A DNA stretch of 64,000 nucleotides from Verrucomicrobiales bacterium (GTDB lineage: Bacteria > Verrucomicrobiota > Verrucomicrobiia > Limisphaerales > J093), in assembly GCA_015075445.1 (NCBI GenBank), contig JABTUJ010000022.1, forward strand, positions 62,001 through 126,000, given 5' to 3'. Shown here one piece after another: positions 17,119-26,562 of this stretch (its first letter is position 1; each line of letters opens with the position of its first letter). Both the position numbers and the translations under genes were made by a program. The notes under the pieces were generated by a model. It saw only the letters and a program-made list of their open reading frames with translations. It did no database searches and had not been told where the DNA came from.

Positions 17119-18561
17119 TCAGATTTGTTCGAAGTACCGGCGGCGTTCCCAATCGGTGACGGCATCGCTGAAGGCCTGGTGCTCGAGGCGCGCGTGGTGG
17201 ACGTAGTACTCGACGACCGCATCGCCGAAGGCGGCGTGCGCGAGTATGCAGCCCTCGAACAAGTCGGTGGCGTCGCGCAGCGAGCGCGGCAGGTGCGGCA
17301 ATCGGGTATCCACGTAGGCGTTGCCGACGTACTCGGCGCCGCAGTCCAGGCCCTCTTCGACACCAGCCAGACCGGCGGCGATCATTGCCGCCAGGGCGAG
17401 GTACGGGTTGGCGTCGGCGCCCGGCATGCGGTTCTCGATCCGGAAGGCGCGACCGTGCCCGACGATGCGGAAGCCGGTGGTCCGGTTGTCGGTGGCCCAG
17501 GCCATGCGGGTGGGCGCCCAACTGCCGGGCTGAAAGCGTTTGTAGCTGTTGATGGTCGGGGCGTAGAAGAGGCACAGCTCCGGCGAGTACTTCATGAGGC
17601 CGCCGAGGAAGTGGCGGAACAGGTCCGACCCGGGGGAGGAATCGCCTGGGGCAGCGGAGGGAGGTGACGCGGAGGAGGCGGTGCGGCGGGTGCTGCGGGA
17701 AGACCGGCTTCGGACGTTCGGCTTTCGCGCTTCAGGCGCGTCGAGGGCGAACAGATTCTGGCCGGCTCGCCAGAGGCTGAGATGGAGGTGGCAGGAGTTG
17801 CCCGCCTCGGTGGGGGCGTACTTGGCCATGAACGAGATTGCTTTGCCGTGCTGTTCGGCGATCTCCTTCACGCCCTGTTTGAACAGGGCATGGCGGTCCG
17901 CCATGGGGAGCGGCTCGGTGTAGGCGAAATTGACCTCGTGCTGGCCGCGGCTCCATTCGCCCTTGCTGCTCTCGACCGGGATGCCGGCGGCGGTCATGCC
18001 GTTGCGGATGGCGCGCATCAGCGGTTCGTCGCGGGTGGGTTGGAGCAGGTGATAGTCGATGCGGTAATCGCTGGAGGGCTCGAGGGTCTGGTAGCCATTC
18101 TGGAAGGCGGCGTGGTAGGTCTGGTTGAAGAGGTAGAATTCGAGCTCACTGGCGCAATAACAGGTGAGCCCCTGTGCAGCGAGGCGTTCGACCTGGCGAC
18201 GCAGCACGGTGCGTGGGGCTTCGGCGACCAGCGTGCCGTCGTGATGGGCGGTGTCGCAGAGCACCAGCGCGGCGCCCGGCTGCCAGGGCAGCAGGCGCAG
18301 GGTGGTGAGGTCCGGGCGGAATGCGAAATCGCCGAAGCCAAGGTCCCAGTTGGCGAGGCGGAAGCCGGCCAGGGGATCCATGTCCAGGTTGACGGCGAGC
18401 AGGTAATTGCAGCCGTGGGTGCCGTGGGAGGCGACGTGGTCCAGGAAGTACCCGGCGTGACACCGCTTGCCAACCAACCGGCCGAAGGGATCCGGCATGG
18501 CGACGAGCACGGTGTCAACGGCGCCTGCCCGGATCTGAGCCTTCAATTGGTTGTAGGTCAC
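17119..18561 (-). CDS. Glutamine synthetase family protein (possible gamma-glutamylamine ligase)
   Basis: 480 residues from a GTG at 18561. Glutamine-synthetase family features include SELEFYLF (metal-binding Glu), SKGEWSRGQHEVNF, GNSCHLHLSLW (catalytic-site His) and GADANPYLALAAMIAAGL near the C-terminus, with the R-binding segment TDNRTTGFRIVGHG. The N-terminal region lacks the usual GlnA lead, and the overall pattern fits the PuuA/GlnA3-like branch that ligates glutamate to amines rather than ammonia. An Arg/Ser-rich stretch of about 35 residues (after LFALDAPEARK) replaces a short loop and looks like a recently expanded insert. It is followed on the same strand by the GH20-like gene. Confidence 0.82.
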   Translation of the reverse strand: MTYNQLKAQIRAGAVDTVLVAMPDPFGRLVGKRCHAGYFLDHVASHGTHGCNYLLAVNLDMDPLAGFRLANWDLGFGDFAFRPDLTTLRLLPWQPGAALVLCDTAHHDGTLVAEAPRTVLRRQVERLAAQGLTCYCASELEFYLFNQTYHAAFQNGYQTLEPSSDYRIDYHLLQPTRDEPLMRAIRNGMTAAGIPVESSKGEWSRGQHEVNFAYTEPLPMADRHALFKQGVKEIAEQHGKAISFMAKYAPTEAGNSCHLHLSLWRAGQNLFALDAPEARKPNVRSRSSRSTRRTASSASPPSAAPGDSSPGSDLFRHFLGGLMKYSPELCLFYAPTINSYKRFQPGSWAPTRMAWATDNRTTGFRIVGHGRAFRIENRMPGADANPYLALAAMIAAGLAGVEEGLDCGAEYVGNAYVDTRLPHLPRSLRDATDLFEGCILAHAAFGDAVVEYYVHHARLEHQAFSDAVTDWERRRYFEQI

Positions 18562-18705
18562 GGCCGGGAGCTTAGCGGCATTTGGCGGGCGACCAAGTCT
18601 GAAGCTCAGGCGGCGGTTTCGTCGTGCGGTCCGGGGGGGTCGGCCCCTGGGAATGCGCGCCAGGTCCCCTTGACCGACGCTGGCTTGAACCGTAAGCTGC
18701 GCGAC

Positions 18706-21525
18706 ATGAAAATGTTAAAAGGAATTCCACGAGGACCCATAAGGCGGAGCAACATTCGAGGGCTGGACTTCAGCAACGTTGGGGTTCGTTTGGCGGGGCG
18801 AAGTTGGTTCGGGTTCCTGCTGGGAGCGGGGCTCGGGGTGACCGCCTGGGCGCAGCACGGGGGTGTGGATCCGACGTTTAACACGGGGACGGGACCCAAC
18901 GCGTTGGTGAACGTCATCGCGGTGCAACCGGACGGCCGGATCCTGTTGGGCGGCAGTTTCGGTTCGGTGGACGGCGTGTCGCTGGGTCGGATCGCACGGC
19001 TGAACCCCGAGGGAGCCGTTGATGTCTCCTTCCAGCCAGGCGCGGGTGCCAACAACGACGTCCGGGCCATTGCCGTGCAGCCGGACGGGAGGATCGTGGT
19101 GGGCGGAGATTTCACGGTCGTTGACGGGGCGTCCCGGCGCCGGGTGGCACGGCTGTTGCCAGACGGGCGGGTGGACCACAGCTTCCAGGTGCCGGGCGGG
19201 GCGGACAACGTCGTGCATGACCTCGCGTTGCAGCCGGACGGCCGCGTCGTGGTGGTGGGGGAATTCACCACGTTCCGCGGGGTCCCCCTGAACCGCATCG
19301 CCCGGCTGAATGCGGACGGCAGCCTGAACACGAGCTTCGATCCGGGCACGGGGGCGAACGGGGTCATCCGGGCGGTGGCGCTACAGGCGGACGGGAAGCT
19401 GGTGATCGGGGGTGATTTCACCGCCTACCAGGGACTCGCGCGCAACCGCATCGCCCGGCTCAATGCCGACGGCTCGTTGGACGGCGGCTTCCTTCCGGGT
19501 ACCGGCATGAACAACAGCGTTCGCGATCTGGTGGTGGACGACAGCGGACGCATTCTGGCTGGCGGACAGTTTACGCAGGTGGCGGGCACGGCGCAGCGTT
19601 ACCTGGCACGGCTGACCGCGACGGGAGCGGTGGATCCGTTCTTCAACATGGCGGTCGGTTTCAACAACACCGTCAACGCGCTCGCGATCCAGCCTGATGG
19701 CCGGATTCTGGCTGCGGGCACTTTTACCACGGTGAACCAGATCGGGCGGGTGCGTGTGGCCCGGCTTGGCAGCGACGGCAGCGTGGACCTGACGTTTGAC
19801 CCGGGCTCGGGTCCGTCGACCACCGTCCTGGCGGTCGCCGCTCCGGCGAACGGGAACGTGCTCATGGGAGGTCAGTTCACGACCGTGGCGGGGCAGAACC
19901 GGCGGTACGCGGCACGGCTGAGCGCGGACGGGGGCAGCGCGACATCGACGGCACCGCAGATCGTCATCGCCCCGGTCGAGCAACAGGTCAACGCCGGTCT
20001 GGCGGCGAGCTTGACGGTGGTGGCCACAGGGAACCCGCCCGTGGCTTACCAGTGGACGGTCGATGGCCAGCCTGTCCCTGGAGGCACCAACAGCACGCTG
20101 ACGCTGCCGGTGGTGCGGCCCGAGCAGGCCGGCGACTACGTGGTGACGGTGTCCAATGCCGCCGACACCGTGGCCAGCGGGCCGGTGGCGTTCACGGTCT
20201 TGCCCGAGGCGCCCGCCGCGGGTTCACTCGATCTTGCCTTCAACTCCGCGCAAGGGCCAAACGGCACCGTGCGGGCGTTGGCTCTGCAACCGGACGGGCG
20301 GGCGCTGATTGGCGGGGCCTTCACGACCGTGGACGGACAACCGCGCAGCCGCGTGGCCCGCTTGCTGTCCAACGGTTCGGTGGACCCCAGCTTCGCCCCG
20401 CTCAGCGGCACCAGCCACGAGGTCACCTCGCTCGCGTTGCTGCCGGACGGTCGCATCCTGATCGGCGGCGACTTCCTCACTTACAACGGAGCGCCCCGGG
20501 CGCGCATCGCCCGGATCCTGGCGGACAGCAGCTTGGATACGTCGTTTGTGCCGGGCTTGGGAGCGAACAACACGGTGGATGCGGTGGCCGGCCAGAGCGA
20601 CGGCAAGGTGCTGATCGGGGGGGTCTTCACCACCGTGGGCGGAGAGACCCGTAACTACCTGGCGCGCTTGAACGCGGACGGTTCGCTCGATGCCGGTTTC
20701 AACCCGCCGGGCGGCGCCAGTGGTCGCGTGCGGACGATCGTGGTGGTGGCCGGCGGCAAGATCATGATCGGAGGAGACTTCACCCGGTTCGCGGGAGTGG
20801 ACCGCAACCGGATCGCGCGGCTGAACACGGACGGAAGCGTGGACGACACCTTCACGGTCGGAACCGGTTTCAACAACAGCGTCTCCGCGTTGGCGGCGGT
20901 GAACGCGGGCGTTCTGGTGGGTGGCTCGTTCGCCAACTACGCCGGCGCCGGCGCCCAGAGGTTGGCGCTCCTCGACAATTCCGGGGGTCTGAGTCCGCTC
21001 CTGGACGCGCTGGTGGGATACAACAACACGATCCAAGCCCTCACCACGGACGCGGATGGCCATCCGGTGGTCGCCGGAGCGTTCACAACCGCCAACGGGC
21101 TCACGCGGAACCGGGTGGCTCGCCTGCTTGCCGTGGATGGGAGCGTGGACACGACCTTCGACCCGGCCGGCGGGGCCAACAGTACCGTCCACGCCGTGGT
21201 GGCGCAACCCGACGGCAAGATCATCATTGGCGGTCAGTTTACGTCCGTGGGAGGCACCACCCGGCGTTACGTGGCTCGACTCAACGCGGATCCGCGCCCG
21301 GAGCCGCCGGCGTTTCGTCTCGCGATTCGCAACACGGACGACGGTGTGCGCGTGGATGTGTTCGCGGAACGCGGCTTCGACTACTCAATCCTTCGCTCCT
21401 ACGACCTCCGCCAGTGGCACCACTGGATGACCGTGTCGGGAGCCGGGATGGACTCCGAGGTGCGCCTTCTGGATCCCACCTCCAAGACCCAGCCTCACGC
21501 CGCGTACCGTGGGGTGTACCCCTGA
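18706..21525 (+). CDS. Secreted delta-60 repeat protein with an Ig-like domain
   Basis: 939 residues from the ATG at 18706. A signal-like segment (FGFLLGAGLGVTAWAQ) lies near residues 32-48. Fourteen delta-60 repeats of about 55-60 residues follow, each with the core (V/L)AxQPDGRILIGGxFTxV and RIARLNxDGSxDxSF; seven precede and seven follow an Ig-like domain (roughly residues 420-505: QVNAGLAASLTVVATGNPPV, YQWTVDGQPVPGGTNSTLTL). The repeats build a beta-propeller-like or extended surface structure. The protein is probably extracellular, and the C-terminal ~80 residues may be an anchoring or sorting region. It is divergent from the glutamine synthetase gene and convergent with the Gfo/Idh gene. 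Confidence 0.88.
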   Translation: MKMLKGIPRGPIRRSNIRGLDFSNVGVRLAGRSWFGFLLGAGLGVTAWAQHGGVDPTFNTGTGPNALVNVIAVQPDGRILLGGSFGSVDGVSLGRIARLNPEGAVDVSFQPGAGANNDVRAIAVQPDGRIVVGGDFTVVDGASRRRVARLLPDGRVDHSFQVPGGADNVVHDLALQPDGRVVVVGEFTTFRGVPLNRIARLNADGSLNTSFDPGTGANGVIRAVALQADGKLVIGGDFTAYQGLARNRIARLNADGSLDGGFLPGTGMNNSVRDLVVDDSGRILAGGQFTQVAGTAQRYLARLTATGAVDPFFNMAVGFNNTVNALAIQPDGRILAAGTFTTVNQIGRVRVARLGSDGSVDLTFDPGSGPSTTVLAVAAPANGNVLMGGQFTTVAGQNRRYAARLSADGGSATSTAPQIVIAPVEQQVNAGLAASLTVVATGNPPVAYQWTVDGQPVPGGTNSTLTLPVVRPEQAGDYVVTVSNAADTVASGPVAFTVLPEAPAAGSLDLAFNSAQGPNGTVRALALQPDGRALIGGAFTTVDGQPRSRVARLLSNGSVDPSFAPLSGTSHEVTSLALLPDGRILIGGDFLTYNGAPRARIARILADSSLDTSFVPGLGANNTVDAVAGQSDGKVLIGGVFTTVGGETRNYLARLNADGSLDAGFNPPGGASGRVRTIVVVAGGKIMIGGDFTRFAGVDRNRIARLNTDGSVDDTFTVGTGFNNSVSALAAVNAGVLVGGSFANYAGAGAQRLALLDNSGGLSPLLDALVGYNNTIQALTTDADGHPVVAGAFTTANGLTRNRVARLLAVDGSVDTTFDPAGGANSTVHAVVAQPDGKIIIGGQFTSVGGTTRRYVARLNADPRPEPPAFRLAIRNTDDGVRVDVFAERGFDYSILRSYDLRQWHHWMTVSGAGMDSEVRLLDPTSKTQPHAAYRGVYP

Positions 21526-21587
21526 CCCGAGCCGCTGGTGACGCGGTCGCGTGGCCGGTCCGCGGGGGCGTGTAGCCTCTCATGAAA

Positions 21588-21616
21588 AAGCCGGGCGGGA
21601 TTGCTCCGCCCGGCTT
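21588..21616. terminator. Hairpin terminator between convergent genes
   Basis: The stem AAGCCGGGCGG pairs with CCGCCCGGCTT around a 7-base loop, preceded by an A-run (21585-21589) that becomes a T-run on the minus strand. It lies between the convergent delta-60 and Gfo/Idh genes, so it most clearly serves the minus-strand gene and may work both ways. Confidence 0.7.
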
Positions 21617-21722
21617 GAGATGTTTGGACAACGCTCCCGGCCTAGGGAGGGGAGCCTTGTCCAGTGAGTACGACCCGCGGAGAGGCAGGCGGGATGCCTG
21701 CTCCACACGGTTCAAGGCGTTC

Positions 21723-23120
21723 TCAGTACTCGCGGTTCCGGTTGATGCCCGGGTTCGGCACGGGATAGCGGCCGTTGGCATCCGCCACCAGCGGGGCCGG
21801 CGAATCCTTGGTGAGCTGGTCGAGGCCCGGGGCCATCTCATGCTCGCAGTTGAGCATGTCCTCGAAGGTGATCTCCTGGCCAGTGTGCGCGGCCATGCGG
21901 CCCATGGAAGTGACCAGGCTCGCCTCGACGCCGTGGCGGACCTCGTTGTAGGGCTGGTCGTTGCGGATGGCCTTCATGAGGTCTTCCCACTCGTTCTGGT
22001 AAGGGTCGGCCTCGGCCGGATCCACCTTGGATTCCCAGGTCATGGCGGAGCGCTTGGCGGTCTGGCCGGTGAAGATGGCGGACGGCATGCCGCAGTCGCC
22101 GCTGCGGGACGCAATGGCCATGCCCTTGGTGCCGTGGAGGTAGCTCGAGTACTGGTCCAGACAGCCGGTCATGCAACGGCCGTCGAAGTCGAACTTGGTG
22201 CCGTCGGCGTACGTGTACTCGACGGCGTAGACGTCGAGGTTCTGGTCCACGTAGGTGATGCCTTCGGGGCTTTGGCGGTAGTGGCGGCCGCCGAGGGCCT
22301 GGGCCTTGACGGGCCACTCGTTCTTCATCCAGCCGAGGTGGTCGATGATGTGGATGTAGAAGTCGCTGTAGTTGCCGCCGCTGGCCCACAGGAAGCTATG
22401 GAACCGCTGGATCTGGTAAAGGAGTTCGCTGACGCCCGGCGGCTTGGGCAGCGAGGAGAAGTAGCCGATGGGACCGTGCATGCGGTAGCCGCGCTGGAGG
22501 ATGATCTCGCCGATCTCGCCGTCGTGCACGCGCTTGGCCAGCTCGGCCAGGGCGCGACTGTGACGGGACATCAGCCCCACGCCCACCTTGAGGTTCTTCT
22601 TGGTCGCCTCTTCTCCCAGCGCGAGCATGCGCTTCGAGGTCGGCCCGTCGACGGTCACGGGCTTCTCCATGAACACGTGCAGGCCCTTCTGGATGGCGTA
22701 CGTGAAATGAACCCAGCGGAAGGCCGGCGGGCTGGCGAAGATGGCGATGTCGCCCGGCTTGAGGCAGTCCATCGCCTTCTTGTAGGCGTCAAATCCCGCA
22801 AAACGCCGCTCGGGCGGCACATCGACCTGCGGCGCCAGACTCTGATCGCGGCGGAGTTGGCCGAGGCTGCCCTGGAGCCGCTCCTCGAAGACGTCGCCCA
22901 TGGCCACCAGTTTCATGGGGCCGGTCTTGGTGCGCAGGGCGTTGACGGCGGCGCCGGTGCCCCGCCCGCCGCAGCCGATCAAAGCGACCTGAATCAGGTC
23001 GCTGCTGGCGGCGTGCACGGCCGGCAGGGCCACGCCCGCCAAGGCGGAAGCGGCGGCGAGACAGCCGGTGTCCTTAAGAAACTCACGACGTGTAGTCACG
23101 TTCGAAGGGGTTTTTGTCAT
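21723..23120 (-). CDS. Tat-exported Gfo/Idh/MocA-family oxidoreductase
   Basis: 465 residues from the ATG at 23120. A twin-arginine signal (TTRREFLKDTGCLAAASALA) predicts export of a folded, cofactor-loaded enzyme. The Rossmann fold follows, with VALIGCGGRGTGAAV binding NAD(P), then the family motif GLHVFMEKPVTVD, where EKP lies at the catalytic centre. Members oxidise or reduce sugars and inositols; periplasmic verrucomicrobial/planctomycete relatives are common but their substrates are mostly unknown. Upstream on the same strand, 104 bases away, is the NCS1-type permease gene. Confidence 0.88.
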   Translation of the reverse strand: MTKTPSNVTTRREFLKDTGCLAAASALAGVALPAVHAASSDLIQVALIGCGGRGTGAAVNALRTKTGPMKLVAMGDVFEERLQGSLGQLRRDQSLAPQVDVPPERRFAGFDAYKKAMDCLKPGDIAIFASPPAFRWVHFTYAIQKGLHVFMEKPVTVDGPTSKRMLALGEEATKKNLKVGVGLMSRHSRALAELAKRVHDGEIGEIILQRGYRMHGPIGYFSSLPKPPGVSELLYQIQRFHSFLWASGGNYSDFYIHIIDHLGWMKNEWPVKAQALGGRHYRQSPEGITYVDQNLDVYAVEYTYADGTKFDFDGRCMTGCLDQYSSYLHGTKGMAIASRSGDCGMPSAIFTGQTAKRSAMTWESKVDPAEADPYQNEWEDLMKAIRNDQPYNEVRHGVEASLVTSMGRMAAHTGQEITFEDMLNCEHEMAPGLDQLTKDSPAPLVADANGRYPVPNPGINRNREY

Positions 23121-23224
23121 GGGCGAAATGCTCGGCCGGCCCGGAACGGCCGTCAACCGGGAAAAAGCACAGGCGGCCCGGATGGGGCCGCCTGCGACAT
23201 TCGGTAAGCGGGAGAGGGAGGGCG

Positions 23225-24784
23225 TTACGCGTTGCTGGGCTGGTTGGCCGCCGGCAACGGCAGGACCTTCGAGGCCAGGCCAATCTTCATGCAGATGAAG
23301 TAAACGACGGCCCCCACGACGAAGGCGGCGACGGGCGCGGCCGGCACGGTGTAGCCGGTCAGCTTGTCGAAGATGCCCACGCAGAAGCCGATGGCCCAGG
23401 CGATCCAGCCCGCCGGGTTGAAGCCCGCGCGCGGCCCGCTCCAGCGCTTCCCGGCCAGCCAGTAGTCCACGAGCATCGCCCCGCAGATCGGGCCGAACGA
23501 AGCGCCGATGATCACGAACACGCCGATGGCGTCGCCCACCACGCCCGTGACAGCCAGGATGATGCTCACCGCGGCGCCGATGCCGACCGAGATGAACGGG
23601 TTCACGTTCGGCAGCGTGGTCTTGAAGCTGTTCGCGGCGATGAAGGACGAGAAGCACGCCGGCGGGAAGGCGGCGAGAGCCAGCAGGAACATCATCCACT
23701 TGGCGGCGCCCTCCCCGACCACGAGTCCCAGGAGCGAGGTCGTCCGCAGGAGGGCCTGCGAGGCGGCGCCCACCTGGGCGGACTCGCGCATCTTGTCGGC
23801 GGCATCGGCGCTGGGGGCTTTGCCGGCGGCCGTGAGCGCCTCGATCCGGGTATCGACCTCAGCCACGGCCTTTTCCGTCGCCTGCTCGGCCGCCTGGACG
23901 GCTTTCGGGCCGTATTCCTTGTGCCCGTGCACGCCGGCCACGATGAGCGTCGAGAGACCCGCGGTCAGCACAATCGCGAGGGCGATGCCCACCCAGCCGC
24001 CCATGCTGACGTCTTTCTTGTCTCGGCTGTTGGTGCCGAAGTCCACACCGGCCGCGCCGGCGGTGGCGAAAAAGCCCACCACGTAAACCGCGAGGAACCC
24101 GAGCACCCCTCCCGTGAAGATGTCCACGGTGGACATGGGCGGGTTTGCATAGCCGGCGATGGCGGAATGGTTGTCGGCCAGTGCCGTGGCATCAAAGCCG
24201 CCCAAGCCGCCGATGGTCTTGAAGAACATGATCAGCAGCACCGCCACGGGGATCAGCGGGAGGTAGGTGGCGACTTTGGCCACGTACTGGATGCCTTTGA
24301 GGCCGACGAACGCGGCCAGCACGCCCCAGATCACCATCAGGATCTCCGGTCTGACCCCCAGGGTGGGAGCCAGGAGGAGTGACGAGAAGTAGGCGTTGAC
24401 GCCCAACCACCCGAATTGCAGCAGGCCCATCAGGAAGCCGGGGAGGATGAAACCTCCGGTGGCGCCGAAGGTTGAGGTTCCCACAATGTAGAGCGGCAGG
24501 CCCGTCTTCAGCCCCAACATGCCGGGTACCAGGTAGAACAGGAAATGACAGATCAAGGCGGCGATGACGAGACCCAACAGGGCCACGCCAATCCCCTGGG
24601 CCAGGCCACCCCCCTTTGAGTTCGCCAGGACCGCGTCCTGCCAGAAGACGAACCAGAGGAAGATGCCGGCGTAAGTCGGCGCCGTGTTCTTGTACCACGG
24701 GGCGCGGTTGGCTGCCGGGTTCGGGACGGCCCCGGTGATGTACGCGGGGAGCTGCGAGGAGTTCTCTGCGGCGTGGTTGCTCAT
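23225..24784 (-). CDS. NCS1-family nucleobase:cation symporter-like permease
   Basis: 519 residues with about 12 hydrophobic segments. The N-terminal region (NRAPWYKNTAPTYAGIFLWF) and the FFATAGAAGVDFG segment resemble cytosine/purine permeases of the CodB/NCS1 family. An extra soluble, Lys/Glu/Ala-rich loop (about residues 300-350, KAVQAAEQATEKAVAEVDTR) interrupts the usual helix order and looks like a coiled coil, which is unusual for this family. The role is uptake of a nucleobase or related heterocycle with a cation. The gene sits between purF and the exported Gfo/Idh oxidoreductase on the same strand. The exact substrate is unknown. Confidence 0.8.
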   Translation of the reverse strand: MSNHAAENSSQLPAYITGAVPNPAANRAPWYKNTAPTYAGIFLWFVFWQDAVLANSKGGGLAQGIGVALLGLVIAALICHFLFYLVPGMLGLKTGLPLYIVGTSTFGATGGFILPGFLMGLLQFGWLGVNAYFSSLLLAPTLGVRPEILMVIWGVLAAFVGLKGIQYVAKVATYLPLIPVAVLLIMFFKTIGGLGGFDATALADNHSAIAGYANPPMSTVDIFTGGVLGFLAVYVVGFFATAGAAGVDFGTNSRDKKDVSMGGWVGIALAIVLTAGLSTLIVAGVHGHKEYGPKAVQAAEQATEKAVAEVDTRIEALTAAGKAPSADAADKMRESAQVGAASQALLRTTSLLGLVVGEGAAKWMMFLLALAAFPPACFSSFIAANSFKTTLPNVNPFISVGIGAAVSIILAVTGVVGDAIGVFVIIGASFGPICGAMLVDYWLAGKRWSGPRAGFNPAGWIAWAIGFCVGIFDKLTGYTVPAAPVAAFVVGAVVYFICMKIGLASKVLPLPAANQPSNA

Positions 24785-24886
24785 GCGCCCCTTATCTCTG
24801 ATTCTAATCCGCTCGCAAGCCGAAAGTTCCTGACGGTTCTTACCGGGCCCACCCGCCGGCAGACAGCGGGGTGGAGCCGGGGGGGC

Positions 24887-25005
24887 GAAGGGCGAAGGGC
24901 GAAGGGCGAAGGGCGAAAGACAAAGTTCGAAGTTCGAAGGTCGCAGTCCGAAGTTCGAAGTTCGAAGGTCGAAGGTCGAAGGTCGAAGTTCGAAGGTCGA
25001 AGGGC
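24887..25005. repeat. Period-7 tandem repeat, 17 units (RAAGNNC)
   Basis: Seventeen consecutive heptamers follow without a gap: four GAAGGGC, then GAAAGAC, AAAGTTC, GAAGTTC, GAAGGTC, GCAGTCC, two GAAGTTC, three GAAGGTC, GAAGTTC, GAAGGTC, GAAGGGC. Positions 1-4 and 7 are conserved while positions 5 and 6 vary. It ends two bases before the last codon region of purF and sits between purF and the permease gene on the minus strand. It is the same family as 2173-2221, inverted. Confidence 0.9.
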
Positions 25006-25007
25006 GA

Positions 25008-26408
25008 TTACTCGCGACCGTCCCAGCAGTAAGTGCAGAGCCGTTCCCGGGGCAGGCCGATGGAAGCGATCAGGTCGTCCAACTGCTGGTACTGCAGGGT
25101 GGTGAGGCCGAGGCGATGCCGGATGCGCTCGACCATGGCCTGGTACTGGGGCGTGCCGGGCTGGGCATAGGCGGCCGGCGGCGGGCCGTCCTGGCCTTCG
25201 AGTTCCTTGATCGCGCGGCGGCCGGCCAGATCCAGCTCGGATTTCGAGCGGGAGAAGTTGAGGAATTTGCAGCCGAAGATCAGCGGCGGGCACGCCGGTC
25301 GCATGTGGACCTCGCGCGCCCCGTAGTCGAAGAGCCGCCGGACCGTGTCGCGGAGCTGGGTGCCGCGCACGATGGAGTCTTCGCAGAACAGGAGGCGCTC
25401 GCCCTGGATGAGCTCCCGGATGGGGATGATCTTCATCCGGGCCACCAGATCCCGCGTGGGCTGGTCCTGCGGCATGAAGCTGCGCGACCACGTGGGGGTG
25501 TACTTCACGAAAGGCCGGCGGAACGGGACGCCTTTCTCCTGGGCATAACCCATCGCGTGGCCGGTGCCGGAGTCCGGGATGCCGGCCACCACATCCACGG
25601 GCGTGGGGTCGCGTCGTGCCAACGCGGCCCCGCTGCGGTAGCGCGTCGCCTCCGTGTTGATCCCCTCATACGTCGAGGCCGGGTAGCCGTAGTAAACCCA
25701 GAGGAACGCGCAGACCTGGCAGCGGTGCCCCGGCAGCGCGAGGACCTCCACGCCCTCGGCCGTCAGCCGGACAATCTCCCCCGGGCCGAGGTCGCGCACG
25801 GTCTCGTAGCCCAGGTTCGGAAAGGCGCAGCTTTCAAGCGTGACGGCACAGGCCCCGTCCTTCTGGCCCAGCACAACGGGGGTGCGCCCCAGCTTGTCGC
25901 GCGCCGCGTACACGCCCTTGTCCGTCAACAGCAACAGCGAGCACGATCCCGCGATGGCCTGCTGGGCGATGGCGATGCCCTCGGCGAACGTCGATCCCTG
26001 GTTGATGAAGAGCGCCACGAGCTCCGTCGGGTTGATCTCCCCGCCGCTCATTTCGGAGAAGTGCGCCGCGCGCAGGCCGTACACCTGCTTCACCAGGTCG
26101 GCGAGGTTCGCGATGCGCCCGACGGTGACGATGGCGTAGTTGCCCAGGTGCGATCCGATGATCAACGGCTGGTCGTCGGTGTCGCTGATGACGCCGATGC
26201 CCATCCGCCCCTTCAGCTTGAGGACGTCGTACTCGAACTTGGACCGGAACTGCGCGTTCGTGATGTCGTGGATGTAACGCCGGCAGCCGACACCGTCGTG
26301 CACCGCCAACCCGCCGCGACGCGTGCCGAGATGCGAATGGTAGTCGGTGCCGTAGAAGAGGTCCGCGACGCAATCGTCCTGTGAAACCACACCAAAGTAG
26401 CCGCCCAT
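25008..26408 (-). CDS. purF: Amidophosphoribosyltransferase-like protein lacking the N-terminal cysteine
   Basis: 466 residues. The glutamine amidotransferase fold (DYHSHLGTRRGGLAVHDG) is followed by the phosphoribosyltransferase domain with the PRPP loop (LLFCEDSIVRGTQLRDTVRR) and VVAGIPDSGTGHAMGYA. PurF makes 5-phosphoribosylamine, the first step of purine synthesis. The protein begins MGGYFG, whereas classical PurF begins MCGIFG with Cys as the glutaminase nucleophile, so glutamine hydrolysis cannot use that residue. A homologous MGG-starting group exists in other phyla and is annotated as PurF, so the change is a subfamily trait rather than a mutation. Ammonia may be taken directly. C-terminal LCTYCWDGRE is typical of the group. 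Confidence 0.85.
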   Translation of the reverse strand: MGGYFGVVSQDDCVADLFYGTDYHSHLGTRRGGLAVHDGVGCRRYIHDITNAQFRSKFEYDVLKLKGRMGIGVISDTDDQPLIIGSHLGNYAIVTVGRIANLADLVKQVYGLRAAHFSEMSGGEINPTELVALFINQGSTFAEGIAIAQQAIAGSCSLLLLTDKGVYAARDKLGRTPVVLGQKDGACAVTLESCAFPNLGYETVRDLGPGEIVRLTAEGVEVLALPGHRCQVCAFLWVYYGYPASTYEGINTEATRYRSGAALARRDPTPVDVVAGIPDSGTGHAMGYAQEKGVPFRRPFVKYTPTWSRSFMPQDQPTRDLVARMKIIPIRELIQGERLLFCEDSIVRGTQLRDTVRRLFDYGAREVHMRPACPPLIFGCKFLNFSRSKSELDLAGRRAIKELEGQDGPPPAAYAQPGTPQYQAMVERIRHRLGLTTLQYQQLDDLIASIGLPRERLCTYCWDGRE

Positions 26409-26562
26409 AGTCGTTACCCGTCTGCGTGAGTGCTGCCCGAGAATCGGGGCAGGCTAGGCACCCCTCCCCGGCCGCTCAAGCGCCAAAAGCAGGATCTCAA
26501 CACCAGCCCGCCCGGCAGATAATGATTGCCCATGTAGACGCCCCACGGCTTACATTCCGCCC

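Noticed and set aside
24887..25005. Period-7 array as a CRISPR
   Set aside because: No repeat-spacer alternation and no cas genes; units are contiguous.
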